Program-made: the position numbers and the translations under genes
From: Saprospiraceae bacterium
Lineage (GTDB): Bacteria > Bacteroidota > Bacteroidia > Chitinophagales > Saprospiraceae
DNA: 64,000 nt
Direction of reading: 5' to 3'
Assembly (NCBI GenBank): GCA_028285085.1
Contig: JANQQI010000011.1
Span: 62,001-126,000, forward strand
The notes under the pieces: model-generated
Told to the model about the DNA's origin: nothing
Database searches by the model: none
What the model saw: only the letters and a program-made list of their open reading frames with translations
Shown: piece by piece, positions 7,444-17,019 of the stretch
Numbering within the stretch: position 1 is the stretch's first letter
Layout of the letters: every line of letters starts with the position of its first letter

Positions 7444-7888
7444 CTATTCCTTCAACCGATCCAAAGGACTTACAAGCTGAGTTAAATCAGTTTGGGTAAT
7501 ATAGGTATAAATCATCGCCATTTTTATTGAATGATACCCCAACAACGATTTAATATAGCTGGGTTGATACTGCCGAATGCACCCTGTTAAGATAGTGGGG
7601 GGTTTTGTGTATAACAAGCTGTAGCGATCTTTTTTTCCTTTACCACCTTTGATGAAAACACCTTGCTGATCCTTTCTGATATCTTGTAATTTTAGGCGTA
7701 CGACTTTCCCCAGCCGGGATCCTGCGGAGTATATGCACATCAGAATACAGCGATGTTTGAGGTGGTTTGGTGTATTTCAGATAGTATTCCCTTTGAACGG
7801 CCAAGTCCTTGAGGAGGGCATGCTTTTTATAGTTCATCCATACCATCATTAATACCCAGAAAGGAAAATAAAAAAACCCATTCGCCAA
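7444..7888 (-). pseudogene. Tyrosine recombinase (IntI/XerCD-like) remnant
   Basis: The reading frame 7776-7444 contains HRCILMCIYSAGSRLG and KVVRLKLQDI, then GGKGKKDRYSLL, then after a gap KSLLGYHSIKMAMIYT and SPLDRLKE. The box-I arginine, the beta-hairpin lysine and the terminal tyrosine region are present. The box-II H-x-L-R segment (~50 residues) is missing and a stop (7777-7779) cuts the frame upstream. The SPLD-L terminus is shared with integron integrases and with the common Bacteroidota integrases near them, so it could be a former integron integrase. It reads toward the cassette array, the less common orientation. Sequence upstream to 7888 is open in another frame and may be unrelated. 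Confidence 0.6.
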
Positions 7889-7924
7889 CTGGCAAACGAG
7901 CTTAAAAAGCGGGAGAAACTTCTT

Positions 7925-10900
7925 CTAATGCTGTACAATAAGTCGTTGTGTCTCTTGCGTACCTGTTTCTGGGCTATACAATCGCAAAACATACCAGCCA
8001 CTTTCCCAAGCAGTGGTTGATACCCAAGTACCACTTTGGTAGGTTTGCTCGTGTATCAACTGGCCTGTAGCATTATAGACCTTGATCATGCCCTGACCAA
8101 TAGTCGATGAAGTAATGATAAAGCTTTCTTTGGTGGGATTTGGAATCAAGCGAAGCGTTGACGCTTTTTGTGGTATTTCCTGCTCGCTTTGTAGTGTTGC
8201 CGTCCCGTGCGTCAAGGCTTTGGCTACCTTGATGTAGTGTTGGCAGGAAGCACTGGCTTGCTGATGGGTTAAAGCATTAATGGCTGCAAGGTCAGCAAAT
8301 TGGACCTTGGCTATACCGGTCTGCCCGGCGCGGTACAAGCGCCAGGCATCGAACCACACTTCGTGAACGGCCGTAGGGGTACTGCTACTGTAGATCAACT
8401 CGCATTCATCCTCGGTAAACCCATCAGGATTTTCATCGGAAATTACAATTACACCACCTCCGTCTGGATAGGGTTCTGCTAGCTCGTCATCATCACAAAC
8501 GGTAAAGACATCTACTGGTAGGGAGGTATCGAGTATACCTCCAAAGGTGACACAATCGGTAGCAGGTGTATTAACCTTGTAACTAAATAACGACGGTTCT
8601 CCGCCACCCCAATAGTTCCCCCGAGCGAGAACCGTGCTCACAGAAGGGGCCAGTTGATCGTAACAAATATCGAAGTAGACACCACCACCATAAATCTGGT
8701 TGGGGCGAATAAGGGCTGGATCGTTCGTTCCAGCATTGAGGTAGGCATCAATCTGCAGGGTGACGTCCGTCCCGGTAATGCCCTTGCCGTTATTCGATAA
8801 CTCTGCACAATCCATCAAGACCATCCCGTAGAGACTCCCATCAGGATTCTCACCGCCTCTATCAATCTGGATACCGGTGGTATTATTACTGACAACGGCT
8901 TTACGGAATAGTAAGATGTTGGACTCATTTTTACCATCTGCTTCGCCTATCTGTGGTACCTGAATGCCGATTCCATTATTTTCGGTGCTACCGCCAAAAA
9001 TACGTAACTCAGGAACATCTCGTAATTCCACACCAATGCCATTATTTCTCAGAGTTACACCGCTAAATGAAGCGACGTTTACCTCTTTGAGTTTGAACGC
9101 ACTTTCACCACCTATCGCTTGATATTGCTCAATCGTGACACGTCCCATACCGAGCCATTCTACGTCTTCAGCGTAAAAAGCGAATGCAGAAGGGGCAGAA
9201 GAATTAAAGGTGATGTCTTGCAAATCCATTACATTAGCACAAGTCACCAACAGTCCATAAAGGCAATCGGTAAAATCGGTGAAATAAATGCGAGTGAGTG
9301 TCGCAGAAAGGGCGTCCCGAAGCCAGACCCCAATGCCTAATCTCTCCACCTCTACGCCAAATAGTCGAAGCTCATCTACGCCTTCAATATCTAGTCCGAT
9401 ATGTTCATCGTAAAAATCACCAAGCCCCGTCAGGCGCATATTTTCCAGTTCGATCTTGGCCCCTGCAGTCACTTTTATTGAGGCGTTGCTGCTGTATTCC
9501 ACTCCACCATCCTTGAGGATGAGGTCATGTGATCCGACATCAAGTACAGTCTTTTCGCCCAAGCGCAAAAAATGATCTCCGGCCTGACCGGTAATCTCCA
9601 AGGCTGGCGCTTCCATAGTGAGGGTATGTGTATTTTGCAGTAAAAAGTACCCTGAGCCACTGAAATCGAAAGTGCCACGATAGACTAACTCCCCTTGTAC
9701 TTCGATATACGAATCGCCCCACCAGAGGTCAATTTCTGCACCGGGTTCAATGATTAGTTGGGCACCGGGCTCGATGATGAGTCGAGAGCCACGAGCGAGT
9801 CGAAGCTTACCACCTGATTTAATTTCAACGGTACTACCAGATTGGATATGGACATAGGCTCGTCTCGTTAAGTCCAATGCAGCATTATCATTTCCCAGAA
9901 TGAGTTTTCCTCCATTTTCCACAGTAATATAGCTTCCACAATCTGAGGTATGAGCTATGAAGGTCTCCTGGGTGCTAGCCACTTCGTCTCCGTAACCTGA
10001 AAATCCAGGGCCATTGACGCGCAGAGTACTCTCACCACTTACTGTCACCGTAGGCAGGCGCCGACGATAAGGATTGGCAAAATTGTAACTGGATCCTGTA
10101 GCCAATACCGGCGTGAGGTTAATCTCACTCAACGCTAACTCCGTATTGACCCACTCCCGCATTGCGCTGTCCATCTCCACGTGTTTGAGGTTGACTTTAG
10201 GTGCATAATAATATTCGAAAGGTGTAAGGTCATTTTGTAAAATATCTTCTGCAGCTACATTTTTCCATAAGTGTTCCCGATCTAGCGGCCAGTCAATATC
10301 GAGCGTGCTGATGAGGGGCATGAAGCTAGAGCGTTCGCGATCGTCTATTACATCAATATCAACATCAACATTCTCACTGCCGACCAATTCCTCCAAGCGT
10401 GTGGATAGGTCGTGTCGCAAAGCCAATAAATCATTACGATAACAGCCGGGGGCATTATCGAACGGAGGAAGGGTATCCAACATTTGGACGTATACGCTAT
10501 GATAGCGATGCGGACTACGCCCTTGAATCACCCCCTCCACACAAGGATTGAAATCGTGTGGTGTAGCGGCGGCAAATACAATTTCCGACTGATCCAGATT
10601 ATTAAAATATTTGAAACAGTTGTTCATCCCTCTCACTACATAGTTGGCGGTGCCACCGTTTTGACTCCACAGGCCCATCCGAAAGATACTCCCAAAATCA
10701 TGCTCGTTGGCGAAGAGATGAGCATTGAACTGACTAGCCCCTTCACCGTAGCCTTGTCCTACGCCAAGTTCACTCCCACAGGCGATGGCAATATTACGCG
10801 TAGTAGTGGGATACCCTAGTTCGGCCATTTCCGCTACATATAACTCCCGTAAACAACGGTAGTCGCGAGTGCTATCCGGTTGATAGGTGGCGGTACCCAC

Positions 10901-12139
10901 CGTCCAGGGCAGAGCTTTAATCTTCCTGTCATTGTAAATGGCCTCGAAGTTGTCGAGCAGTAATTGTCGGGGAGCCGGATCATTAAGTTGCGTCCACAGA
11001 CGCGTATCTTGCCCGGTACGGGAAAAAAACCAGGCAGTAGCTTGTAAACTAAGCGGAATATTAGCCCCTTGCTGGGGGGAATCAAAAGAGAGGTAGGTAC
11101 CGGTACAGTGGGCCTGGCCGTGCTGTTCCATTCTTGCCAGCGCCCAGCGCGCAATTTGTCCTCCCATACTGGCTCCAACGATCACGTTTTCGTGCCGGAT
11201 ACCCGTAGTGGGATCGTCTACTTTCCATTCATCGTTGATACGGCGCAGGAGTTCCATGAGCAGATAGCCATTCTTTTGGATATAATCCGATCCGTTTTGG
11301 AAATCGAGAAAGACGATATCGAAACCAGCGGCCAGCAGATCGTCAAACTGAGCCGGATAGAGCGCAAATTCACTCACATCCCCATTCGTAAAGTCCAGAT
11401 AGCCTTCGTAGGAGCCACGCACTAGGGCATCCCAGCCGTTACGGCCGTAGCGGATAATCCCATCCCCGGCCAAAGCCGGATCGACAACGACCTTTTCGGA
11501 TGAGCCAAAATCAAGCCCATCGACAAAGATCAGAGGTTTTACCAATTGGCTGTGGCCTTCTCCATATTTGATGTAGGCTTGGGCTCCACCGATCATACTG
11601 GATAGAAATGGCGAGGCAGGGCCATAAGCGGTCGTACAGGGTGGCGTCCAAACACTATCGGTAGTAATGGCCACACTCATATCGGGCTGCATATAGCTGG
11701 CGGTGACTGGATTGTGTACCAGTGGAAAATCCCAATAGTTATAGCACTGTCCGCTGCCACCACCCGCGCAAGCCTGGAGGCGTATTGTCCGACGGGCGGG
11801 TGTGGTATAGGTCACTGACATTTTTAAATCGTCGGGAATAGCCTGATAACCGTTGCCATCAGCTAAATCAGCCCTTAAAATAAATTCGTAAGTCTGATTA
11901 TTGGGCTGAATGGCGGCGGTAAAGGCATTCTCAGGAAAATGAAAGGTGACCGTCTCGTGGATGAGGTAAGTCCGACAACTACTGAATTCAATATTCCCCA
12001 GCCAGGGAGGATCATTATTTGTAATTTCCTTTTTAATGTAGATGTCTGGAATATTAAAAGTTTCCGGGCACTGGGCACGACTTTGGCTAGCCATAAACAG
12101 ACATAAGCCTGTCCATAGCATCAGATACAACTGATGCAT
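7925..12139 (-). CDS. Secreted T9SS cargo: lipase-like alpha/beta hydrolase plus beta-helix domain
   Basis: A 1,404-residue protein with an N-terminal signal peptide (MHQLYLMLWTGLCLFMASQS, cleaved near RAQ). Residues ~190-480 hold an alpha/beta-hydrolase region: KPLIFVDGLDFG, then the nucleophile elbow GASMGGQIARWAL near 325 and a LSFDSPQQGANIP strand, as in PGAP1/DUF676-type lipases. Residues ~700-1,200 are rich in short beta repeats (SGSTVEIKSGGKLRLARGS and similar) typical of a right-handed beta-helix. The end (LIPNPTKESFII, YNATGQLI, GWYVLRL) is a type-A T9SS sorting domain. It should be exported to the cell surface or medium and act on lipids or esters; the substrate is unknown. It stands alone, with the integrase remnant just downstream. 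Confidence 0.8.
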   Translation of the reverse strand: MHQLYLMLWTGLCLFMASQSRAQCPETFNIPDIYIKKEITNNDPPWLGNIEFSSCRTYLIHETVTFHFPENAFTAAIQPNNQTYEFILRADLADGNGYQAIPDDLKMSVTYTTPARRTIRLQACAGGGSGQCYNYWDFPLVHNPVTASYMQPDMSVAITTDSVWTPPCTTAYGPASPFLSSMIGGAQAYIKYGEGHSQLVKPLIFVDGLDFGSSEKVVVDPALAGDGIIRYGRNGWDALVRGSYEGYLDFTNGDVSEFALYPAQFDDLLAAGFDIVFLDFQNGSDYIQKNGYLLMELLRRINDEWKVDDPTTGIRHENVIVGASMGGQIARWALARMEQHGQAHCTGTYLSFDSPQQGANIPLSLQATAWFFSRTGQDTRLWTQLNDPAPRQLLLDNFEAIYNDRKIKALPWTVGTATYQPDSTRDYRCLRELYVAEMAELGYPTTTRNIAIACGSELGVGQGYGEGASQFNAHLFANEHDFGSIFRMGLWSQNGGTANYVVRGMNNCFKYFNNLDQSEIVFAAATPHDFNPCVEGVIQGRSPHRYHSVYVQMLDTLPPFDNAPGCYRNDLLALRHDLSTRLEELVGSENVDVDIDVIDDRERSSFMPLISTLDIDWPLDREHLWKNVAAEDILQNDLTPFEYYYAPKVNLKHVEMDSAMREWVNTELALSEINLTPVLATGSSYNFANPYRRRLPTVTVSGESTLRVNGPGFSGYGDEVASTQETFIAHTSDCGSYITVENGGKLILGNDNAALDLTRRAYVHIQSGSTVEIKSGGKLRLARGSRLIIEPGAQLIIEPGAEIDLWWGDSYIEVQGELVYRGTFDFSGSGYFLLQNTHTLTMEAPALEITGQAGDHFLRLGEKTVLDVGSHDLILKDGGVEYSSNASIKVTAGAKIELENMRLTGLGDFYDEHIGLDIEGVDELRLFGVEVERLGIGVWLRDALSATLTRIYFTDFTDCLYGLLVTCANVMDLQDITFNSSAPSAFAFYAEDVEWLGMGRVTIEQYQAIGGESAFKLKEVNVASFSGVTLRNNGIGVELRDVPELRIFGGSTENNGIGIQVPQIGEADGKNESNILLFRKAVVSNNTTGIQIDRGGENPDGSLYGMVLMDCAELSNNGKGITGTDVTLQIDAYLNAGTNDPALIRPNQIYGGGVYFDICYDQLAPSVSTVLARGNYWGGGEPSLFSYKVNTPATDCVTFGGILDTSLPVDVFTVCDDDELAEPYPDGGGVIVISDENPDGFTEDECELIYSSSTPTAVHEVWFDAWRLYRAGQTGIAKVQFADLAAINALTHQQASASCQHYIKVAKALTHGTATLQSEQEIPQKASTLRLIPNPTKESFIITSSTIGQGMIKVYNATGQLIHEQTYQSGTWVSTTAWESGWYVLRLYSPETGTQETQRLIVQH

Positions 12140-12289
12140 GTTAAAGGGTTTTTAAGTGGTTAAAAAATGAATATAGCTTTAGCTCTACACGCATGAGGTA
12201 AATCATGATGCATTAAGTCTAATCTGGAATTATAATCAATTATTAATTAACAGTTTAGAATAAATAGCAAGCTGTATTTATAATGTTTT

Positions 12290-12916
12290 CTAATAAAATA
12301 TTTCAAATAGCATGGTATCATGTGCAGGGCAATAAAGAGTATCTGAAAAATTCTGTGATTGCCCATCTTTTGTAACCCACCAATTAACAAATTGTGTTCG
12401 ATTACCCATTACGTCTTTTAGGATAAAGCTATCTATACTTTCACCAACCAAAGGCATAGAACTACCTCCGGCCCAGCCTCCTGAATATTCTATGTAATCC
12501 CCAATATTATAAGGATCAATATTTTTTATATGAAGCATGATATAAGCATAAGGATCAGCATAGCGAATCCGTTCATTCGACTTTCCAGTATTGAGAATAA
12601 TTTCCCGGACTTCGTAATAATCACTCAGGCGCGAAAAGCTGACTTGGTAAGATGGTGATTCGTGCTGGAACTCGTGGTAAAAAAAGCCTTCGTCATTCGT
12701 GTAGAAAGTGTCGACGGTCCAGCAGCCGAAGCTACCAAATTCACCGCCGCATTCCTGTAGATAGACGGCTACATCAGGGAGTGGGTCTTCAGTGCCATAT
12801 TCCAACAGGTAGCCGCGTACGATAGTGGTATCACTCAGTGCGCTCTTGCGGTCGCAAGACGAGAAAAAAAACAGGAATAATGATACTATAAAAACAAAGG
12901 GAATAGTATTTTTCAT
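12290..12916 (-). CDS. Lipoprotein with carboxypeptidase-regulatory-like fold
   Basis: A 208-residue protein. The N-terminus is a lipoprotein signal (hydrophobic FVFIVSLFLFFFSSC with lipobox Cys at ~20). Residues ~30-110 resemble a CarboxypepD_reg-like beta sandwich (VRGYLLEYGTEDPLPDVAVYL, then TNDEGFFYHEF), common in surface proteins of Bacteroidota. The C-terminal half is not recognised. It probably sits on the periplasmic or outer face of a membrane. It is transcribed alone; the 150 nt before the T9SS gene and the 266 nt upstream hold no recognisable gene. Confidence 0.6.
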   Translation of the reverse strand: MKNTIPFVFIVSLFLFFFSSCDRKSALSDTTIVRGYLLEYGTEDPLPDVAVYLQECGGEFGSFGCWTVDTFYTNDEGFFYHEFQHESPSYQVSFSRLSDYYEVREIILNTGKSNERIRYADPYAYIMLHIKNIDPYNIGDYIEYSGGWAGGSSMPLVGESIDSFILKDVMGNRTQFVNWWVTKDGQSQNFSDTLYCPAHDTMLFEIFY

Positions 12917-13182
12917 TGGATACGTAGTTTGTACTGCTCTAATGTAATCTCTTTGTTTTAATGCTTTTTAGCGTCTTTAAATAAAGATACATTTTAATTT
13001 ATTGTATTTAGAGACTATCGAGTATAGTCTAAAGGGATGCCCGATAGAAAATATTGCTTTACAAGGCTTAAAAGAGCAGCCCCACCGAAATTGCATGCAG
13101 TGGCGGGAACTGCTTTCCCCATTTTGCTCTCCGTTAATGGGTAGGCCTGTGTATCCGTCGCAATGGAGAGCTAGAGTCGATA

Positions 13183-13821
13183 TTACTGTTTAATAGTGTT
13201 ATGTTGCTGCCGTGGTATTCGGTGTTTATTCTCTAGTAGTGCAAGAATATTTTGCCATAGTATTTCATAGGGTATAATCTCAATTCCCGGGCTTTTCCCT
13301 AACCTCAACGGTGTTGCTTGTAGTTTTTCAAATAGTTTTTTAGTCTTTCTCTCAGTAGCTGCGCGATGAAACGATACGGCCTCCATTTTGAGTATCATGT
13401 TAATGAAGATGTTTGTTCGCAGCAGGTCTGGTTGATTAATGTGTGTATTTTTATATGATTTGATGGCGTCTATTCGGTCGATAATTTGAGCAAATTGTTT
13501 GCGTTCTAAGCGAGTGATAATCTGAATAATAATGATATTAATATTGTTGCCAGCTTTATCCTTTGAGTAAACAGGTGTCTCATTTAAGAACTTACCAAGA
13601 TGAAACCGTTCTTCGGTATATTCTGTAATTTTTCCAACCCGCACCAGAAAGTAGATATATCCCCAAATAATGGCCCAGTATTCACCTAGTGTTTGGTGTG
13701 TACAAGGGTATTTTGCGTGTTCTTTGTACAGGTCATAAGCTTCTTGATATTCTCCTGAATGCATACATATTACACATCTTTGACTAAACGCTAGGTGCCA
13801 ATTCACACCGCCGGGAGCCAT
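13183..13821 (-). CDS. TPR-like Saprospiria-type protein, probably 5'-truncated
   Basis: A 212-residue alpha-helical protein with tetratricopeptide-like helices: MHSGEYQEAYDLYKEHAKYP, then LGKFLNETPVYSKDKAG, then EIIPYEILWQNILALL near the end. From memory, similar C-terminal segments occur in much longer (~500-residue) families present in many copies in Lewinella/Saprospira-type genomes. Here the gene begins abruptly at 13821, exactly where an unrelated plus-strand fragment starts, so the N-terminal part has probably been lost. No signal peptide. Function unknown. Confidence 0.45.
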   Translation of the reverse strand: MAPGGVNWHLAFSQRCVICMHSGEYQEAYDLYKEHAKYPCTHQTLGEYWAIIWGYIYFLVRVGKITEYTEERFHLGKFLNETPVYSKDKAGNNINIIIIQIITRLERKQFAQIIDRIDAIKSYKNTHINQPDLLRTNIFINMILKMEAVSFHRAATERKTKKLFEKLQATPLRLGKSPGIEIIPYEILWQNILALLENKHRIPRQQHNTIKQ

Positions 13822-13838
13822 AATTTGGCAGCATATTT

Positions 13839-14027
13839 TTGATTGTTCTTTCGGTACTCCCTGACGGATCAGTGGGCTTGTACCTCGACTCGGAGGAGCA
13901 TTCCATACTTTTAGGTCGTGCCAGAGAAGCGCATTGGAAGTCGCCCGATAGCACCGATTTTAATGGCCTTATTTTAAAGGATGGCGATGGTAATGACAAG
14001 ATTATTTCTGCCGGTAAGGGATACTAG
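13839..14027 (+). pseudogene. Short gene fragment abutting the truncated TPR gene
   Basis: About 62 codons in frame starting at a TTG after a stop at 13821-13823. The peptide contains VLPDGSVGLYLDSEEHS and GLILKDGDGNDKIISAGKGY, with protein-like composition and a natural end (TAG). It looks like the 3' end of a larger gene whose 5' part was removed by the rearrangement that cut the neighbour. It is not recognised as a family. Confidence 0.3.
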
Positions 14028-14061
14028 ATGACTTGTTATGGCGAAGGGGCAGGATGAGCTT

Positions 14062-14166
14062 TGTTTTCACGTTTTTAATGCATTACATGTATTAATTTAT
14101 GGCGTTTTAATCTGGTTTTTTGGTGTTTTGGGCATTAGTTTGTCAACGGCCATCTTTGTTGTAACC
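14062..14166. repeat. Diverged ~100-bp repeat, copy 2
   Basis: Partner of 451-557. The inner end on the minus strand is GGTTACAACAAAGATGG, followed by CCGTTGACAAAC. It begins 3 nt after the stop codon of the protease gene. Copies 1 and 2 have the same orientation and bracket most of the accessory island. Confidence 0.55.
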
Positions 14167-14168
14167 TG

Positions 14169-15278
14169 TTATTCTAATTGTCCCAAGTAATCAATAAATT
14201 CAGATGAGAAAACATGATTTCCTGGCGATTCTTTAGCCCAATCGTTATAAATTCGAATAAATTCAACAGGGGCGTTGTAGCTGTCTATTAGCACTTGAAT
14301 ATTATGTTCTTCTACGATTTTTAGAGACATGTAGAACCCATTCGAGTGTCCTCCAAATGCGAAAAAGTTTTCCAATTGACCGTAATAATCGAGCGTATCA
14401 ATTTGTTGGGTAAGAAACTTATGAGTAATTGAATCTAGTCTATTTAATTTTTTAGGCGTTTCCCAAAAATCTGAATTATATGCGTCGATGAATGATTTTG
14501 GATAAAGACTTTCGTTGATCGGTGGTGTATTCTTATCAATGAGATCAGCAACTCCTTCTTGGTGAAGCTTATTAATTTCAACCATCAATGGGTGAGTATA
14601 AGAAGGAGTTGTAAGTTTTCTGTAATTATGATGAAATTCATGAGCGATAATTTTAATTAATTCGTCTTTACCCTTTTTAACAGCCATATTTAGGTCAAAA
14701 ACAATTGCATTATCCATCACTTTAGCATCTGGATCAGAAAGTATAAAATGACAGTCATATAATCTAGGAAGTGAATCCAAAATACTCGACGGAAGATATA
14801 TTCTAGCCAGTGAATCTCCCGCGGCTATCAATAATCTGAAATCTCCTTCAAGGAATTTTTCTGCTTCTCTTAAATTGCTTTTTAGTTGTGTGAAGTTTCT
14901 GATTAGTGTTAACTTATAAAAATTCTTATCCATCACTACAGGTAAGCCAAGTAAGCTGTCTAGTTTACTTTGGTTATCAGGATTGAAAACCGTTTCAAGC
15001 GCATCTCTTATGCCTTTCTTTTGAGCAAGTGAGTTTGAATAAATCAGATAATTTCGATAACCTTCAGAGTCAAATAAGTTTTCCCACTTTTTGTCTGAAA
15101 CCTCCTTATTATCTAGTAGTAGTTTGGCTATGTCTATTCCCTTTAAAGCCGATTCAGTGGTGAACTTATATACTGCATATTGATTATTTTTACTTAAGGT
15201 AGAGGATTCTGTGCACGCAAATAGAATTAGAGAAATGCCAATGAATAGTGCATAATTCTTCAACTCTAGTAATTCCAT
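14169..15278 (-). CDS. Lipoprotein zinc metalloprotease, DUF5700-like
   Basis: A 369-residue protein. The N-terminus has a hydrophobic stretch ending in a lipobox (ISLILFAC, Cys ~22). The central part has a gluzincin motif, IIAHEFHHNYR, at ~235, in which the two histidines would bind zinc and the Glu be catalytic. About 25 residues on, HQEGVADLID gives the downstream Glu expected as third ligand. The layout fits the DUF5700 putative zinc-dependent peptidases. It is predicted to be membrane-anchored outside the cytoplasm. It is the last gene of a three-gene minus-strand group (VOC, EreA-like, protease), with 39 nt to the gene before it, and the 14,062-14,166 repeat follows directly. Confidence 0.7.
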   Translation of the reverse strand: MELLELKNYALFIGISLILFACTESSTLSKNNQYAVYKFTTESALKGIDIAKLLLDNKEVSDKKWENLFDSEGYRNYLIYSNSLAQKKGIRDALETVFNPDNQSKLDSLLGLPVVMDKNFYKLTLIRNFTQLKSNLREAEKFLEGDFRLLIAAGDSLARIYLPSSILDSLPRLYDCHFILSDPDAKVMDNAIVFDLNMAVKKGKDELIKIIAHEFHHNYRKLTTPSYTHPLMVEINKLHQEGVADLIDKNTPPINESLYPKSFIDAYNSDFWETPKKLNRLDSITHKFLTQQIDTLDYYGQLENFFAFGGHSNGFYMSLKIVEEHNIQVLIDSYNAPVEFIRIYNDWAKESPGNHVFSSEFIDYLGQLE

Positions 15279-15317
15279 TTGGTGTACATTTTTGTTTATT
15301 ACTTAAATAATTTTGTG

Positions 15318-16646
15318 TTAGAAATTATTCTCATTATCATACGTATCGTTTGGAGCGAGTAGGAGAATATCATAATTCATCACTTCATAAAGGTATGGAT
15401 TACTTGTTTTTAGTTTTTTATTGAGTATGAGTTCACGAATAGCACGCAAATCAACTACCGTCCACTGATCTTTTAGTCCTATCGAATTAAACATTTTGAG
15501 CGACGATTTATTGCCTTTGTATTTGCCATTTATATAGGGGTTGAAAAACCGAATATTAATGTATCCCCAATCCATTGCTTTAGCTTTTTCGGTGATATGT
15601 TTTCCCAGGTCGTTCACCCCAAATGGCGATACATCATGCGTTAGATGCACATTACCCATTTTTAATATAATCTTCTTAGGTTGTCTTTTAGTGAAATATG
15701 AATCAAAATTTGATTTCATATAATCAGCACGTTGCTGGCTTGCATAAATGCCAGAAGCCTCTTTACAATATATCTCCCAACTAATTTTGATGTCTTCAAT
15801 TATTTTTAGAACATACTGATCTTTGCTTACACTATTGAAATACGCGTTTATGAGCTCATTGGATTGGTACCAGCAGCAAATGGGTTTTCTTTTTACTTTA
15901 GATTTAAATAGTTTTTTATTGACTATTCCTTTCACCTCTTTAAAAAGCTCCTGATTCGTTTGATCGGAAGCAAGAGAATTAATTCGATCCAAAAGCATCT
16001 CATAGGAATAAATATATTCTTGATCAAGTCCCCAAAATTCAAAACCCAAGGCCTGTGCCTTATCCATGAAAAGAGCATTACTTTTTCTATTTACGAAAAC
16101 AAAAGGCGATTTTGATGCCCGTTTTGCCCCGTACTTCCTGTTTAGGTTTTGAATAGATGCACTTAATCTGACTGAATCTAACACCAATTCATTAAGAATT
16201 TCAGATGAATTCGGACCTAATTCTAATGCGAAGGTTTTGAAGCCAACCTTGTTCAAAACGGGAAGAAATGCAGTTGTAAACTTGCTTAGTTCCGTAGAGT
16301 GATGTTTCTCGGCTATGCCAACTATGCGGCCGTCTCCTATCAAATTCTTCCATAGGATCTGGGTACTATCAGAAAACGTATTGTTTTCATTAATGGTGAA
16401 ACGATGAGAATATTGTAATAACTTTTCAACACTTAATTCTTCCTGAACAACCTGACGATTCATTCCTGAAAACTCATTGCCGCTTTTTTTGTTACACACC
16501 TCGTAAATACTTCCTCCCTGTGTTTTGTTTTCCCAAGTTCCGATAAGCCATTCGACTTTTGTAATGTTGCTAGCTCGCCACATTGTACAGGAATATAAAA
16601 TTACCGACCCAAAAACAAGAATAAAGAATTTTATTGTGACTTTCAT
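15318..16646 (-). CDS. Lipoprotein with erythromycin-esterase-like fold
   Basis: A 442-residue protein with a lipoprotein signal (IKFFILVFGSVILYSC, Cys ~20). Residues ~30-80 resemble the start of a DUF6265-type lipocalin-like domain (EWLIGTWENKTQGGSIYE). Residues ~100-420 resemble the EreA/ChaN-like fold: GDGRIVGIAEKHHSTEL with the His of the active-site region, FKTFALELGPNSSEI, then KKIILKMGNVHLTHD. Relatives are esterases or haem-binding-like proteins; the substrate here is unknown and antibiotic resistance should not be assumed. It begins 4 nt after the VOC stop codon, so the two are probably co-transcribed. Confidence 0.6.
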   Translation of the reverse strand: MKVTIKFFILVFGSVILYSCTMWRASNITKVEWLIGTWENKTQGGSIYEVCNKKSGNEFSGMNRQVVQEELSVEKLLQYSHRFTINENNTFSDSTQILWKNLIGDGRIVGIAEKHHSTELSKFTTAFLPVLNKVGFKTFALELGPNSSEILNELVLDSVRLSASIQNLNRKYGAKRASKSPFVFVNRKSNALFMDKAQALGFEFWGLDQEYIYSYEMLLDRINSLASDQTNQELFKEVKGIVNKKLFKSKVKRKPICCWYQSNELINAYFNSVSKDQYVLKIIEDIKISWEIYCKEASGIYASQQRADYMKSNFDSYFTKRQPKKIILKMGNVHLTHDVSPFGVNDLGKHITEKAKAMDWGYINIRFFNPYINGKYKGNKSSLKMFNSIGLKDQWTVVDLRAIRELILNKKLKTSNPYLYEVMNYDILLLAPNDTYDNENNF

Positions 16647-16650
16647 AGCT

Positions 16651-17019
16651 CTATCCTATTGAATGAATTGCCATTTTATTTCCTTCGGTATCAATAAAAA
16701 TTCCGAAATATCCCATTTCAGAGCTGATTTGTGTTTTTGGAACAATTACTTTTCCGTTATTTTTTTCTATTTTATCTAAAATAGTTTGCAAATCTTTTCC
16801 ACCATTTAGATAAGCGATAACACCATCTGTTGAAGGCTTATAGTCTTCACCTTGTACGATTGCTCCCGATACATTTTTCCCATCAGTAGGGAAGAAGCCC
16901 ATTCTTGTACCAAACATTTCAGCTTCCTTAACGTCCAAACCTAAAACTGCCTTGTAAAAGGATACTGCTCGGCTGAAATCGATTGCAGGAATTTCAAACC
17001 AACTGATTAAATTTTCCAT
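16651..17019 (-). CDS. VOC (glyoxalase/bleomycin-resistance fold) protein
   Basis: A 122-residue single-unit VOC protein covering the whole fold: MENLISWFEIPAIDFSRA, YKAVLGLDV, then VIAYLNGGKDLQ and YFGIFIDTEGNKMAIHS. The beta-alpha-beta-beta-beta modules are paired as in the YdcN/PhnB-like small proteins. Such proteins bind a metal and act on small molecules, or bind drugs. It is the first gene of a three-gene unit with the EreA-like and protease genes. Confidence 0.85.
   Translation of the reverse strand: MENLISWFEIPAIDFSRAVSFYKAVLGLDVKEAEMFGTRMGFFPTDGKNVSGAIVQGEDYKPSTDGVIAYLNGGKDLQTILDKIEKNNGKVIVPKTQISSEMGYFGIFIDTEGNKMAIHSIG

Noticed and set aside
15318-16646. Macrolide resistance by an erythromycin esterase.
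   Set aside because: Only the fold resembles EreA; it is a lipoprotein with an extra N-terminal domain and no evidence for a macrolide substrate.
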